A DNA stretch of 50,584 nucleotides from Fibrobacter sp. (GTDB lineage: Bacteria > Fibrobacterota > Fibrobacteria > Fibrobacterales > Fibrobacteraceae), in NCBI RefSeq assembly GCF_017551775.1, contig NZ_JAFZKX010000086.1:1-50584 (forward strand), given 5' to 3'. A program made the translations under genes and the position numbers. Positions 35,936 through 43,432 of the stretch are shown here, piece by piece. Position 1 is the stretch's first letter. Each line of letters starts with the position of its first letter. Under the pieces are notes generated by a model, which worked only from the letters and a program-made list of their open reading frames with translations, was not told the origin of the DNA and did no database searches.

Positions 35936-37225
35936 CTAGTTCCTCCCTTCAAACCACTTGAGGAAGGTTTCTTCGTTGTAGTTGTTCCAACATCCGCCGA
36001 CGTAGGCCTTGCGCCACGCGAGGTTGTACTTTATGTTGTTTATGTCGGTGTCTTCCTTGACCAGTTTCATGACGTCGGTGAGTGCGAACTCCGACTTGCT
36101 CCAGAAGAAGTTGCCGGTGAAGGCTTCGAACATGTAGTTGCCTACGACATCGCGGTCGTTGGAATTCTTGATGTAGAAGGTCCTTTCGGGTTCATCGGCC
36201 GGTATTCCGTTCATGTCGATATCAATGACGTCGTAGGTTTCGCTCGAGTTCACCGACTGCACCTGCCCGATTTTATGCTTCAGGAAGTCCGTCTCGAGAA
36301 CCATGAGCTTGTTGTTGCGCATGTCTTCGTCGATGAGGCCGTCACCGTCGTTGTCGTAGCCGTCGGCAATTTCTTCGTCGATACATCCGTCGCCGTCGTT
36401 GTCTATGAGGTCGGCCATTGAGATGTAACCCGCGAAGCCGTCGGAACTCTTTTCGACCGTTTCGCTGGCGTTGATGACGTAAGAGGCCATCGTTTCGGTT
36501 GCGACCGTGAGCCCGCTGTCGGAGAAGAGCGCCGCTTCGGGAACATAGGAACGCATGATATCCGTCGCGATGCTCGGGTCGGCGGCAACCGCCCTGCCGA
36601 CATCACCCAGCGTGCTGAAAACTTCTAAAGCTTCTTTGCCCAAGTCCTTCATGGCAGCCCAGTCTATATCAATGATGGGCGGGTCTAAGGACGCGATGAA
36701 CATCTTTGTCAGGTCTTTGGAAAAGATGCGCAGGATGAGCGCGGCCTTGGTGAGGTGGAGAATAGTGTAACTTGCCGAAATGGTCTTGAACGTCACCTTT
36801 TTGTCGGTCTGGCCGGTCGTGTCCCTTACGATGAACGGATCCAGGACTTTCAGTACGGAATCGATGCCGTCTTTGTAGTGGGTCGCGGTGGAGTCGTCCA
36901 TGCTCATGAACCCGCTCTGTCCGCCTTTTGTTTTGGTGTACTTGAGCATTTCGAAAACGTTCAGTTTCTGCTGGTTCAAAACGCTCTTCGCGAGTCCGTA
37001 CCATGCTTCCGAGGCGGCGGAATCCGCAGCGAGTGCCCTTTCGAAATAAGCCCTGGCCATGGTATATTCGCCCTTGCGGAAATAGATATAGCCTTCGTAG
37101 GTAAGCGCGTCTGCGTCGTTGGATTTGATGTGGACGGAATCTGTCGGATTAAAAATGTTGCATCCTACTATGCCTGTCATGAGCGCAAGTGCGATGCACA
37201 GCCACAGCCTCTTTATACGGTTCAT
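35936..37225 (-). CDS. TPR lipoprotein with EF-hand-like calcium motifs
   Basis: A 429-residue protein when started at the ATG at 37223-37225, with GGGGGAA 7 bp upstream. The lipoprotein signal MNRIKRLWLCIALALMTGIVGC has its Cys at 22. A TPR-like pair follows (ADALTYEGYIYFRKGEYTMARAYFERALAADSAASEAWYGLAKSVL, about 36-82). Near 275-305 two Asp-rich loops occur (DNDGDGCIDEE and DNDGDGLIDED), of the thrombospondin-3/dockerin calcium type. It is probably a periplasm-facing outer-membrane lipoprotein working with the coupled barrel downstream. It is divergent from the Cys-cluster gene at 37397. Confidence 0.8.
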   Translation of the reverse strand: MNRIKRLWLCIALALMTGIVGCNIFNPTDSVHIKSNDADALTYEGYIYFRKGEYTMARAYFERALAADSAASEAWYGLAKSVLNQQKLNVFEMLKYTKTKGGQSGFMSMDDSTATHYKDGIDSVLKVLDPFIVRDTTGQTDKKVTFKTISASYTILHLTKAALILRIFSKDLTKMFIASLDPPIIDIDWAAMKDLGKEALEVFSTLGDVGRAVAADPSIATDIMRSYVPEAALFSDSGLTVATETMASYVINASETVEKSSDGFAGYISMADLIDNDGDGCIDEEIADGYDNDGDGLIDEDMRNNKLMVLETDFLKHKIGQVQSVNSSETYDVIDIDMNGIPADEPERTFYIKNSNDRDVVGNYMFEAFTGNFFWSKSEFALTDVMKLVKEDTDINNIKYNLAWRKAYVGGCWNNYNEETFLKWFEGRN

Positions 37226-37359
37226 GTGTCGTTCCCCCAAAAATCGATTTATCAAAAGATAATCTATAAGCAAAAAATAACTTTCTTTTGGAAAAAAGTT
37301 TTATTTTTTGTGCTTTTTTTCCTGTTTGTGGTGCAAATGCCTTTTTTTGCGTAAAAAAA

Positions 37360-37388
37360 TGGACAGGACGGCTTTTAGAAAATATATT
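37360..37388 (+). promoter_or_regulatory. Promoter of the Cys-cluster gene, leaderless spacing
   Basis: TGGACA (37360-37365), a 17-bp spacer, then TATATT (37383-37388). The predicted start is about 37395, 2 nt before the ATG at 37397, and no SD sequence is present. Confidence 0.7.
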
Positions 37389-37396
37389 TGTGCCCA

Positions 37397-38149
37397 ATGG
37401 AACTTTGTCGTGATTATTTCCCAACCCGTGCCTACAGAATCGCCGAAATGCGTCTGGGGAGCCTTTTGGGCGGGGAACGCGACAGGCTGGATTTGATTGC
37501 CGAGAAACTCGGGCGGGACTACGCCATCGGGCTCGACAACTTGAAGGAAGAACTCCCGAATATAATCTCTTTCGCCCGGGAATACCATGCCGCGTACGAT
37601 TTGTACCTGAAGGCGGTCTTGCCGCAGCAGGACAAGCCTATCCAGTGCAGGGCGGCCTGCGGGAACTGTTGCCATCATTACCCGATGTCGGTGGAACCCT
37701 TCGAACTGATATTCCTTTACCAGGAACTGCGCAAGAGCGACGACCTGATTACGGTGATGGAATCGTGCCGCAGGCGTGCGGACATGTTCAATAACTTGTT
37801 TGAGAAGCGACTGGAGGCGGTGAACTCGGAAGATGAAGCCGAGGACCAGGCCCTCCATGATTATTTCGCGCAGTGGGTCCCGTGCCCGTTTTCGGACCGG
37901 AAGGGCGATTGCCGCATCTACGGGTTCCGCCCGGTATCGTGCCGCATGTACTTTAGCCAGACGGACCCTTGCTTCTGCAGACCCGAGACGCTCCTGACTC
38001 CGCAGAACGAAAGCTACATCGTGTACCTTCCCGACAATATCGAGGAGGCGCTTATCGGCATATCGGAGCATTACGCCGGCTTGGAACTTCCCGAAAGCTA
38101 TTTCGGGGGGCTCGTTTCGATGAACGCCTTTGAAGGAGTACTGGGCTGA
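37397..38149 (+). CDS. YkgJ-type cysteine-cluster protein
   Basis: A 250-residue protein from ATG 37397; a TTG at 37388 would lie inside the -10 box. The core has CRAACGNCCHHYPMSVEPFE near 80-99 and, downstream, PCPFSD, CRIYGFRPVSCRMYF and CFCRPE. This matches the putative zinc/iron-chelating cluster family (YkgJ, PF03692), seen in small proteins of unknown role and in some methylation-linked proteins. A helical insert with EDEAEDQ lies between the Cys groups. Its stop overlaps the next ATG (TGATG), coupling it to the SprT-like gene. Confidence 0.85.
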   Translation: MELCRDYFPTRAYRIAEMRLGSLLGGERDRLDLIAEKLGRDYAIGLDNLKEELPNIISFAREYHAAYDLYLKAVLPQQDKPIQCRAACGNCCHHYPMSVEPFELIFLYQELRKSDDLITVMESCRRRADMFNNLFEKRLEAVNSEDEAEDQALHDYFAQWVPCPFSDRKGDCRIYGFRPVSCRMYFSQTDPCFCRPETLLTPQNESYIVYLPDNIEEALIGISEHYAGLELPESYFGGLVSMNAFEGVLG

Positions 38150-38958
38150 TGAGTGGCTCCGGACAGATGGATTTTTTCGACCAGCTGGGCCTGCCGCTTG
38201 TTGAACCCGCCGGTCCGGACCCTTCGCTTGCACGGAAGATGTCGAAGTGTTCCGCGAACGGCCTCGTGCATTTCAAGTACAACCCGCGCATGAAGCGCAG
38301 CATAAGGTGCAAGGCGAATTTCTTGTTCGGGCATCCGGAAGTGCTGCTCCCGGGCTACATGGAGGCGCCCGAGTTTGCGGCCGCGCGCGAGCTTGCCGCC
38401 GAGTGGGCGGAACATGCCGTAAGGCGCAAGACCAAGAAGAACAAGGAAATTGTCAAAGATCTGGTCGTGCGGTTCTGGGCGGTGGTGGACCAGGTGCTCG
38501 TGGACAAGGGGCATGCTCCGCTCGAAAGCGGGGGAAGGCTTCCGCCCATAAGGCCGAAGGGCCACTATTTCAATCTCGACGAAGTGCTGGAGGCTATCAA
38601 CCATACGTACTTCGAGGATTCGCTGCAGTGCCGCATCACTTGGAGCAACCGCGTCGGGGGACTGAGTTTCCATTCCAAGCGCAAGGACCCGCTGACAGGC
38701 GAGGAATTCCACCTGATAAGCATCAGCAAAGGATACGATGCCGCGAACTGCCCGCTCTATGCGGTCGCGGGCGTGGTGTACCATGAATGCCTGCATGTGG
38801 TCATCCCTGTCGAAGAGAAGAACGGCAGGCGCGTTGTCCACGGGCGCGTTTTCAGACAGCGCGAACGCCAGTACATTTATTACGACGAGTGGATCAAGTG
38901 GCACAAGGAAGTGCTGCCCAAGAATATCCGGGCGATGCACCGCCACAAACCACTGTAA
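38149..38958 (+). CDS. SprT-like putative zinc metalloprotein
   Basis: A 269-residue protein. The key motif is VVYHECLHVVIP with HECLH at about 212-216, an HExxH-type zinc site, in a SprT/WLM-like context (upstream NLDEVLEAINHTYFEDSLQCRITWSNR, downstream ERQYIYYDEWIKWHKEVLP). SprT-like proteins include DNA-protein crosslink proteases, but for bacterial members the substrate is not established. The N-terminal 120 residues include a basic segment (RRKTKKNKEIVKDL). It is translated with the Cys-cluster protein, perhaps as a functional pair. Confidence 0.8.
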   Translation: MSGSGQMDFFDQLGLPLVEPAGPDPSLARKMSKCSANGLVHFKYNPRMKRSIRCKANFLFGHPEVLLPGYMEAPEFAAARELAAEWAEHAVRRKTKKNKEIVKDLVVRFWAVVDQVLVDKGHAPLESGGRLPPIRPKGHYFNLDEVLEAINHTYFEDSLQCRITWSNRVGGLSFHSKRKDPLTGEEFHLISISKGYDAANCPLYAVAGVVYHECLHVVIPVEEKNGRRVVHGRVFRQRERQYIYYDEWIKWHKEVLPKNIRAMHRHKPL

Positions 38959-39070
38959 TTACCGGCATAGTCACCCTGAACTTGTTTTTAATAGCCACTT
39001 GCAGCTTTGCTACTTAGTGGATATAATCCTCGGAACGGGGACAGGGTCGGAAATCTGATGTTGACCGGCG

Positions 39071-39673
39071 TCAGCATGACTTCGGATACCCGTCTTTCAG
39101 GCGCACGTCGTAGAAGGCGCGGTCACCGCCGATGAACTTCGGGCGGGTGCGGGCGGCGGCGAGTGAGGCCTGCCCGATGTTTTTCTGCGAGAGGCGGAGG
39201 GGTACGGCGACTTCTTTTAAGTGCATGCCGATAAGGGTGCCGCCTATGTCGAGGCCAGCGTCGGCCTTGATATGCTCGATGGCGACGGGGTTCTTGAATG
39301 CCTTGTAGCAGGCGGTCGCGAACGAGCCGCCGGCTTTGGGCTGAGGGACGACGTTCACGATTTCGGCGTTCGGGACGGCCTCGCGTTCGATAATGATGGC
39401 ACGGTTCAGGTGCTCGCAGCACTGCGCGGCGATAAAGATTCCGCGCGGTGCGAAAACTCCCTGGAGCGCTTCGAAAATGGTCTTGCCCGCTTCGGGAACG
39501 GAATGGCTCCCGAGCTTTTGACCGAGCGTTTCGCTCGTGCTGCATCCGATTACGACAATCTGGCCTTTGCCCAGGTGCGCCGCCTCGACGAGTTCTTCCG
39601 CTGCGCGTGTCGCATCCGCGCGGAGTTGCTCCAGGATGCCCTTGTCTTCGATTTCGTAAGTTATGCCTGCCAT
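39071..39673 (-). CDS. DUF436 (YwlG-type) protein
   Basis: A 200-residue protein started at ATG 39671-39673 (MAGITYEIE). A consensus promoter lies between this ATG and an upstream in-frame Met, which excludes the longer form. Family features are the ADATRAAEELVEAA helix, VVIGCSTSETLG near 44-55, AAQCCEHLNRAIIIERE near 85-101, NVVPQPKAGGSFATACY and DAGLDIGGTLIGMHLKEVAVPLR. The family is conserved but of unknown function, with small-molecule kinase or transferase-like folds proposed. It converges on the SprT-like gene. The 99-bp repeat array lies directly upstream of its promoter. Confidence 0.88.
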   Translation of the reverse strand: MAGITYEIEDKGILEQLRADATRAAEELVEAAHLGKGQIVVIGCSTSETLGQKLGSHSVPEAGKTIFEALQGVFAPRGIFIAAQCCEHLNRAIIIEREAVPNAEIVNVVPQPKAGGSFATACYKAFKNPVAIEHIKADAGLDIGGTLIGMHLKEVAVPLRLSQKNIGQASLAAARTRPKFIGGDRAFYDVRLKDGYPKSC

Positions 39674-39699
39674 TTTCTGCGTCCTTTTTTTACAGACGT

Positions 39700-39728
39700 A
39701 AAATAACAACAATACAATAGGGTGTCAA
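39700..39728 (-). promoter_or_regulatory. Promoter of the DUF436 gene
   Basis: On the minus strand a perfect TTGACA (39723-39728), a 17-bp spacer, then TATTTT (39700-39705), giving a leader of about 20 nt with a GGACG SD sequence. Confidence 0.85.
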
Positions 39729-39770
39729 TGACGTGCGCCGAAAAGAAATTGCCCTAAACGTCGATTGAAT

Positions 39771-40070
39771 GGTCTAACCGTGAGCACCAAAGCCACAGGC
39801 GTTAAGCCGTGGCGGGTGCGAGAGCGAGTGAGAGACCGGAGGTCTTGATACCCCAAATGACGAACGAGCGGTCTAACCGTGAGCGCCAAAGCCACAGGCG
39901 TTAAGCCGTGGCGTGTGCGAGAGCGAGTGAGAGACCGGAGGTCTTGATACCTCAAACGTCGAGCGAGCGGTCTAACCGTGAGCACCAAAGCCACAGGCGT
40001 TAAGCCGTGGCGTGTGCGAGAGCGAGTGAGAGACCGGAGGTCTTGATACCCCAAACGTCGAGCGAGCGGT
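39771..40070. repeat. Tandem array of a 99-bp structured repeat (three units plus a partial)
   Basis: The GGTCTAACCG word recurs at 39771, 39870, 39969 and (truncated) 40068, an exact 99-bp period. Each unit contains three potential hairpins: CGGT-CTA-ACCG, GCCACaGGC-GTTAA-GCCGTGGC and AGACC-GGA-GGTCT. The last two are separated by the conserved linker TGCGAGAGCGAG. Units differ at only a few positions. The array starts just behind the esterase terminator and ends 43 bp before the DUF436 promoter. An open frame across it is only a by-product of 99 being divisible by three. The stretch 39674-40126 holds no gene that I can see apart from this array, the promoter and the terminator. Confidence 0.93.
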
Positions 40071-40103
40071 CTAAAAAAGACTTGCCATTTCTGGCAAGTC
40101 TTT
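40071..40103 (-). terminator. Terminator of the esterase gene
   Basis: AAAGACTTGCCA / TGGCAAGTCTTT form a perfect 12-bp stem with a TTTC (GAAA on the minus strand) loop. On the minus strand it is followed by a T-run, 24 bp after the esterase stop codon. Confidence 0.92.
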
Positions 40104-40126
40104 GGGTTTGGTTATGGAGGTAAATT

Positions 40127-41659
40127 CTAGAACTGCTCGAAGAACTTGTGGACTTCTTCAGGAACCCATGTCTGTTCCCAGTTCCAGCCGATGCCCATGT
40201 TGCCGGTGTCGTGAGCGGTCCACTGGTGGTCTCCGGGCCAGCTGCACCACTTGACCGGGAAGCGTTCGTCAACGTTCTTGAAGTCATAGCAGACGTGTCC
40301 GGTATTGCCTCTGACTTCTTCGGGCTTTTCGCTGCTTGCGTCAGTAAAGTTTTCGTCGGCGTCGGCCTTGCCGTTGCGCTTCAGGATTCTCGGGAGGGCG
40401 CTGGTCTTGGCGCGGCTGTAATCGCAGCGGCTGTCATTCACGCCATGTACGTTCATCCAAGCGATGGGCAGGTTCTTCATGTTGTTGCCTTCGGGGAGCC
40501 AGATGTTGTAATCGGCCACAGCGTAGGTAGCGGCAGCGCGCACGCGGCTCTGCATGTCCTGCATCAAGGAGTAGCTGAACATGGCGCCGTAGCTGAAGCC
40601 CGTAATGAACACGCGGCTTGTATCGATGCAATAGTTCTCGTTCAGAGCGGTAAGCGTCTGGGCGAAGAAATCGTGGTCGCCCTGGCCCTTGTTCCAGAGG
40701 CCTCCGATAGCATCGAGCGAGACGAAAATATAGTCTCCGTTCTTGTCGAGCACCTGCTGGCCATAGTAAGGAGTCGGATGGTCGTAGTCCGCGGCATGGT
40801 GCACGAAGTCCTCGCCGTTACTACCGTAGCAGTGCAGCGCAAAGAGCACCTTGTGCGGCTTGTTGTTGTCGTAGTTCTTGGGCAGCGTGATGAAGTATTT
40901 GCGCGTGTCGCTACCGACCCTGATCTCGAACTGTTCGCCGTTTTCGACGCTCTTGACCTTTTTGAGCGTGGAGTTGGTGCCGCATCCCTTGCTGGGGGTG
41001 GGGTCGTTGCCAATAGCGTAGCCGAACTTGAACTGCGGAGCGGTTGCCTTGAGCTTCACGTCGAGCGTGGTATCGAGCGTGCCGAGCGGTACGGTAAGCG
41101 TATCGAAGCCTTCGGCGACGAAGCGGACGGCTTCGCCCTGCTGGATTTCCTTCATGAGGCTTCCGGTCTGCGTACCGAATGTACCGCTGTAGTTGCCTTC
41201 TGTAGAGAACTTGAAATTCTGCTTGGCGCTACCCACGGAAACCTGCGTAAAGTAAGTGCCACGGGCCTTGACGGCCTTGCTCAAATCATAAGAACCAGAG
41301 CCTTGCAAGGTCTTCTTAAAAACTTGGTGGCCCAGCGAGTTGAAAATCTTTAGTTGTACTGGAGATGTACTGCTCTGCGAGTACGAAAGAATGCCGTTAT
41401 TGATTCCGATGTAACCGACGGAATTACGGAAGGAGTGGATTGCCGTGAGGGTATCATCCGGCTCGTCTTCGTGAATGGTGAATTTGCCCTGGTCGTCGGT
41501 CGTGGTGGATTTGCCTTCCTTGAGGAGGCTTACCGAGGCTCCCTTGAGGGCTTTGCCTTGTTCATCGGAAACGGTACCCGACAGGGAATATGCCGAAGCC
41601 ATGCCGCAGACCGCGAGGAGGCAAGCCGTAGTCAAAAGATTGTTTGTCTTGATGCTCAT
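40127..41659 (-). CDS. CE1-like secreted esterase (acetyl xylan/feruloyl esterase type)
   Basis: A 510-residue protein started at ATG 41657-41659, with AGGA upstream. A signal peptide (ending ASAYSL) is followed by a carboxypeptidase-regulatory-like domain (about 24-75: SLSGTVSDEQGKALKGASVSLL). Next is a segment of about 60 residues resembling a T9SS tail (VQLKIFNSLGHQVFKKTL...GTYFTQVSVG) and a linker. The alpha/beta-hydrolase occupies about 245-510: FITLPKNYDNNKPHKVLFALHCYGSNGED, the nucleophile elbow GFSYGAMFSY and the catalytic His in PGDHQWTAHD. This fits CE1/PHB-depolymerase-like esterases that remove acetyl or ferulate groups from xylan. It is likely part of plant cell-wall degradation. 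It has a strong terminator. Confidence 0.87.
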   Translation of the reverse strand: MSIKTNNLLTTACLLAVCGMASAYSLSGTVSDEQGKALKGASVSLLKEGKSTTTDDQGKFTIHEDEPDDTLTAIHSFRNSVGYIGINNGILSYSQSSTSPVQLKIFNSLGHQVFKKTLQGSGSYDLSKAVKARGTYFTQVSVGSAKQNFKFSTEGNYSGTFGTQTGSLMKEIQQGEAVRFVAEGFDTLTVPLGTLDTTLDVKLKATAPQFKFGYAIGNDPTPSKGCGTNSTLKKVKSVENGEQFEIRVGSDTRKYFITLPKNYDNNKPHKVLFALHCYGSNGEDFVHHAADYDHPTPYYGQQVLDKNGDYIFVSLDAIGGLWNKGQGDHDFFAQTLTALNENYCIDTSRVFITGFSYGAMFSYSLMQDMQSRVRAAATYAVADYNIWLPEGNNMKNLPIAWMNVHGVNDSRCDYSRAKTSALPRILKRNGKADADENFTDASSEKPEEVRGNTGHVCYDFKNVDERFPVKWCSWPGDHQWTAHDTGNMGIGWNWEQTWVPEEVHKFFEQF

Positions 41660-41820
41660 CAGTGTTCCTTTTATCCCAAAACTCATTGGAAACTCATCTT
41701 TCCTTGTAATAATCTAATATGATGTGTTTTTAATATTACACGGTTGATACGATTGCTTATGGATGATTTGTCTATAAAAGGAAGTTTACAATTCTTTTTT
41801 TTGAAAAAATGGGGAAATTC

Positions 41821-41869
41821 TTGCTTTTTTGTTCACTATGTATTATATTTTATAGTGCACATGAGTTCA
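41821..41869 (+). promoter_or_regulatory. Promoter of the radical SAM gene with nested inverted repeats
   Basis: TTGCTT (41821-41826), 17 bp, then TATATT (41844-41849); start near 41856. CACTAT (41834-41839) and ATAGTG (41852-41857) flank the -10 box. TGCAC-ATGA-GTTCA (41856-41869) differs by one base from TGCNC-N4-GTGCA, the Fibrobacter LexA motif as I recall it. SOS control is an inference. Confidence 0.5.
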
Positions 41870-41889
41870 AGTGAATAAATGAGTAGAAT

Positions 41890-43353
41890 ATGGATGTCCG
41901 TGAAAAACTGAATATTCTTTCCGCTGCCGCCCGGTACGACGTTTCCTGTTCGTCGAGCGGTTCCAGGCGTTCCGCGCCCCCGAGCGGCTTGGGCGATGCC
42001 TGCCCGGCGGGAATATGCCATACGTGGTCTTCGGACGGGCGGTGCGTTTCGCTCTTGAAGATTCTGCTTTCGAACGCCTGCAAGTACGATTGCGCCTACT
42101 GCGTGAACCGCCGCAGCAACGACATCCCGCGGGCGACCTTCACTCCGAAAGAGGTTATCGACCTGACCTTGGAATTTTACCGCCGCAACTACATCGAGGG
42201 CCTGTTCCTGAGTTCGGCCGTGGTGGGTTCGCCCGATGCCACGATGGAACGGCTTGTGCGGGTGGCCAAGGAACTGCGGAGGGTGCACCGGTTCGGCGGC
42301 TACATTCACCTGAAAAGCATTCCGGGGGCGTCCGAGGCGCTACTTCACGAGGCGGGGCTCTATGCCGACCGCACCAGCGTGAATATCGAGGTCCCGTCGG
42401 AGCGCTCGCTTACGTACCTCGCTCCCGAAAAAAACTATGGTTCGGTCTATGGCCCCATGAACTACTTTGCTGAGCGCAAAATCGAGTACGGCGGCTCGCG
42501 GGGGCGGTATACTCCGAACTTTTTGCCGGCGGGGCAGAGCACGCAGATGATTGTGGGCGCCTCGGGCGAGAGCGATTTCCAGATTCTCACGCTGTCGGCG
42601 GGATTTTACAAGCAGCAGCGCCTGAAACGCGTGTATTTTTCGGGATATGTACCCGTGAATGCGGACAAGCGCCTGCCAGCGCTTACCACCAAGCCGCCTC
42701 TGGTGCGCGAACACCGGCTGTACCAGGCCGATTGGCTCATGCGGTTCTACAAGTTCGATTACGACGAGATTCTCGACGCTAAACATCCGAATCTGGATTT
42801 GAATCTGGACCCGAAGGCGGGCTGGGCGCTTAGGCACCCGGAGTTCTTCCCGGTCGACTTGCAGACGGCGGATTACGAGATGATTTTGCGGGTTCCCGGT
42901 ATCGGCGTGAAGTCGGCGCAGCTCATTGTTTCGAGCCGCAGGTACAGCAAAATTCGCCTGGAAACCCTGAAGAAGATGGGCGTGGTCTTGAAGCGCGCCA
43001 AGTACTTCATCTACCATCCCGATATTCCCGCGGGTATCCGGCAGTTTTATCCCGAGATGATTCGCCCCCTGTTGATTGCGCCCGCGAAATCGCAACAGCT
43101 CGACTTGTTCAGCCCGCTGGAAACGCCCGCGTTGCCGTCGCCTGCAATGCCCGCGGCCGCGATGCCTATGCCTATGCCTGCGCCGTCAGTAACGCATTTG
43201 TCGAGCGCCATGCCTGTACCTGCGCAGACGGTGCCGCTCCCTGCAACCGCCATGCCGATGTCCGTCGCTTCCGTGCCTGCACCGGTGATTCCCGCGGCCA
43301 GTGTGCCATCGCTTGCATTGCCGGCACGACCGCAACTGCTGGCGGCGGGGTAG
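41890..43353 (+). CDS. Radical SAM protein of the putative DNA modification/repair family (UDG-linked)
   Basis: A 487-residue protein. The radical-SAM cluster CKYDCAYC has its Cys at 64, 68 and 71 and binds a 4Fe-4S cluster to cleave S-adenosylmethionine. The SAM barrel continues with FLSSAVVGSPD, IHLKSIPGAS and VNIEVPSE. A helix-hairpin-helix (ILRVPGIGVKSAQLIVSSRR) near 335-355 suggests DNA binding. This layout fits the rSAM family called putative DNA modification/repair radical SAM protein, normally encoded beside the next gene. The last 75 residues are an Ala/Pro/Met-rich tail unlike the core. The reaction is unknown. Confidence 0.88.
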   Translation: MDVREKLNILSAAARYDVSCSSSGSRRSAPPSGLGDACPAGICHTWSSDGRCVSLLKILLSNACKYDCAYCVNRRSNDIPRATFTPKEVIDLTLEFYRRNYIEGLFLSSAVVGSPDATMERLVRVAKELRRVHRFGGYIHLKSIPGASEALLHEAGLYADRTSVNIEVPSERSLTYLAPEKNYGSVYGPMNYFAERKIEYGGSRGRYTPNFLPAGQSTQMIVGASGESDFQILTLSAGFYKQQRLKRVYFSGYVPVNADKRLPALTTKPPLVREHRLYQADWLMRFYKFDYDEILDAKHPNLDLNLDPKAGWALRHPEFFPVDLQTADYEMILRVPGIGVKSAQLIVSSRRYSKIRLETLKKMGVVLKRAKYFIYHPDIPAGIRQFYPEMIRPLLIAPAKSQQLDLFSPLETPALPSPAMPAAAMPMPMPAPSVTHLSSAMPVPAQTVPLPATAMPMSVASVPAPVIPAASVPSLALPARPQLLAAG

Positions 43354-43432
43354 AGGCGAATCCGGACGGCGGCTTTCGATAAATACGTTCTCCCCGTGAT
43401 TTCTAAAAACCTTTGACTACAGAGCAAAAAGC

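Noticed and set aside
39725-40054. A 109-codon frame with three 33-residue repeats across the 99-bp array
   Set aside because: The frame is open only because the repeat unit is a multiple of three. It has no SD sequence, it overlaps the DUF436 promoter, and the differences between units do not favour silent changes.
39771-40070. CRISPR array or integron attC sites
   Set aside because: The 99-bp units abut with no variable spacers. The words GTCTAAC and GTTAAGC match attC core patterns, but the sequence between them does not form the attC stem, and no integrase or cassette is present.
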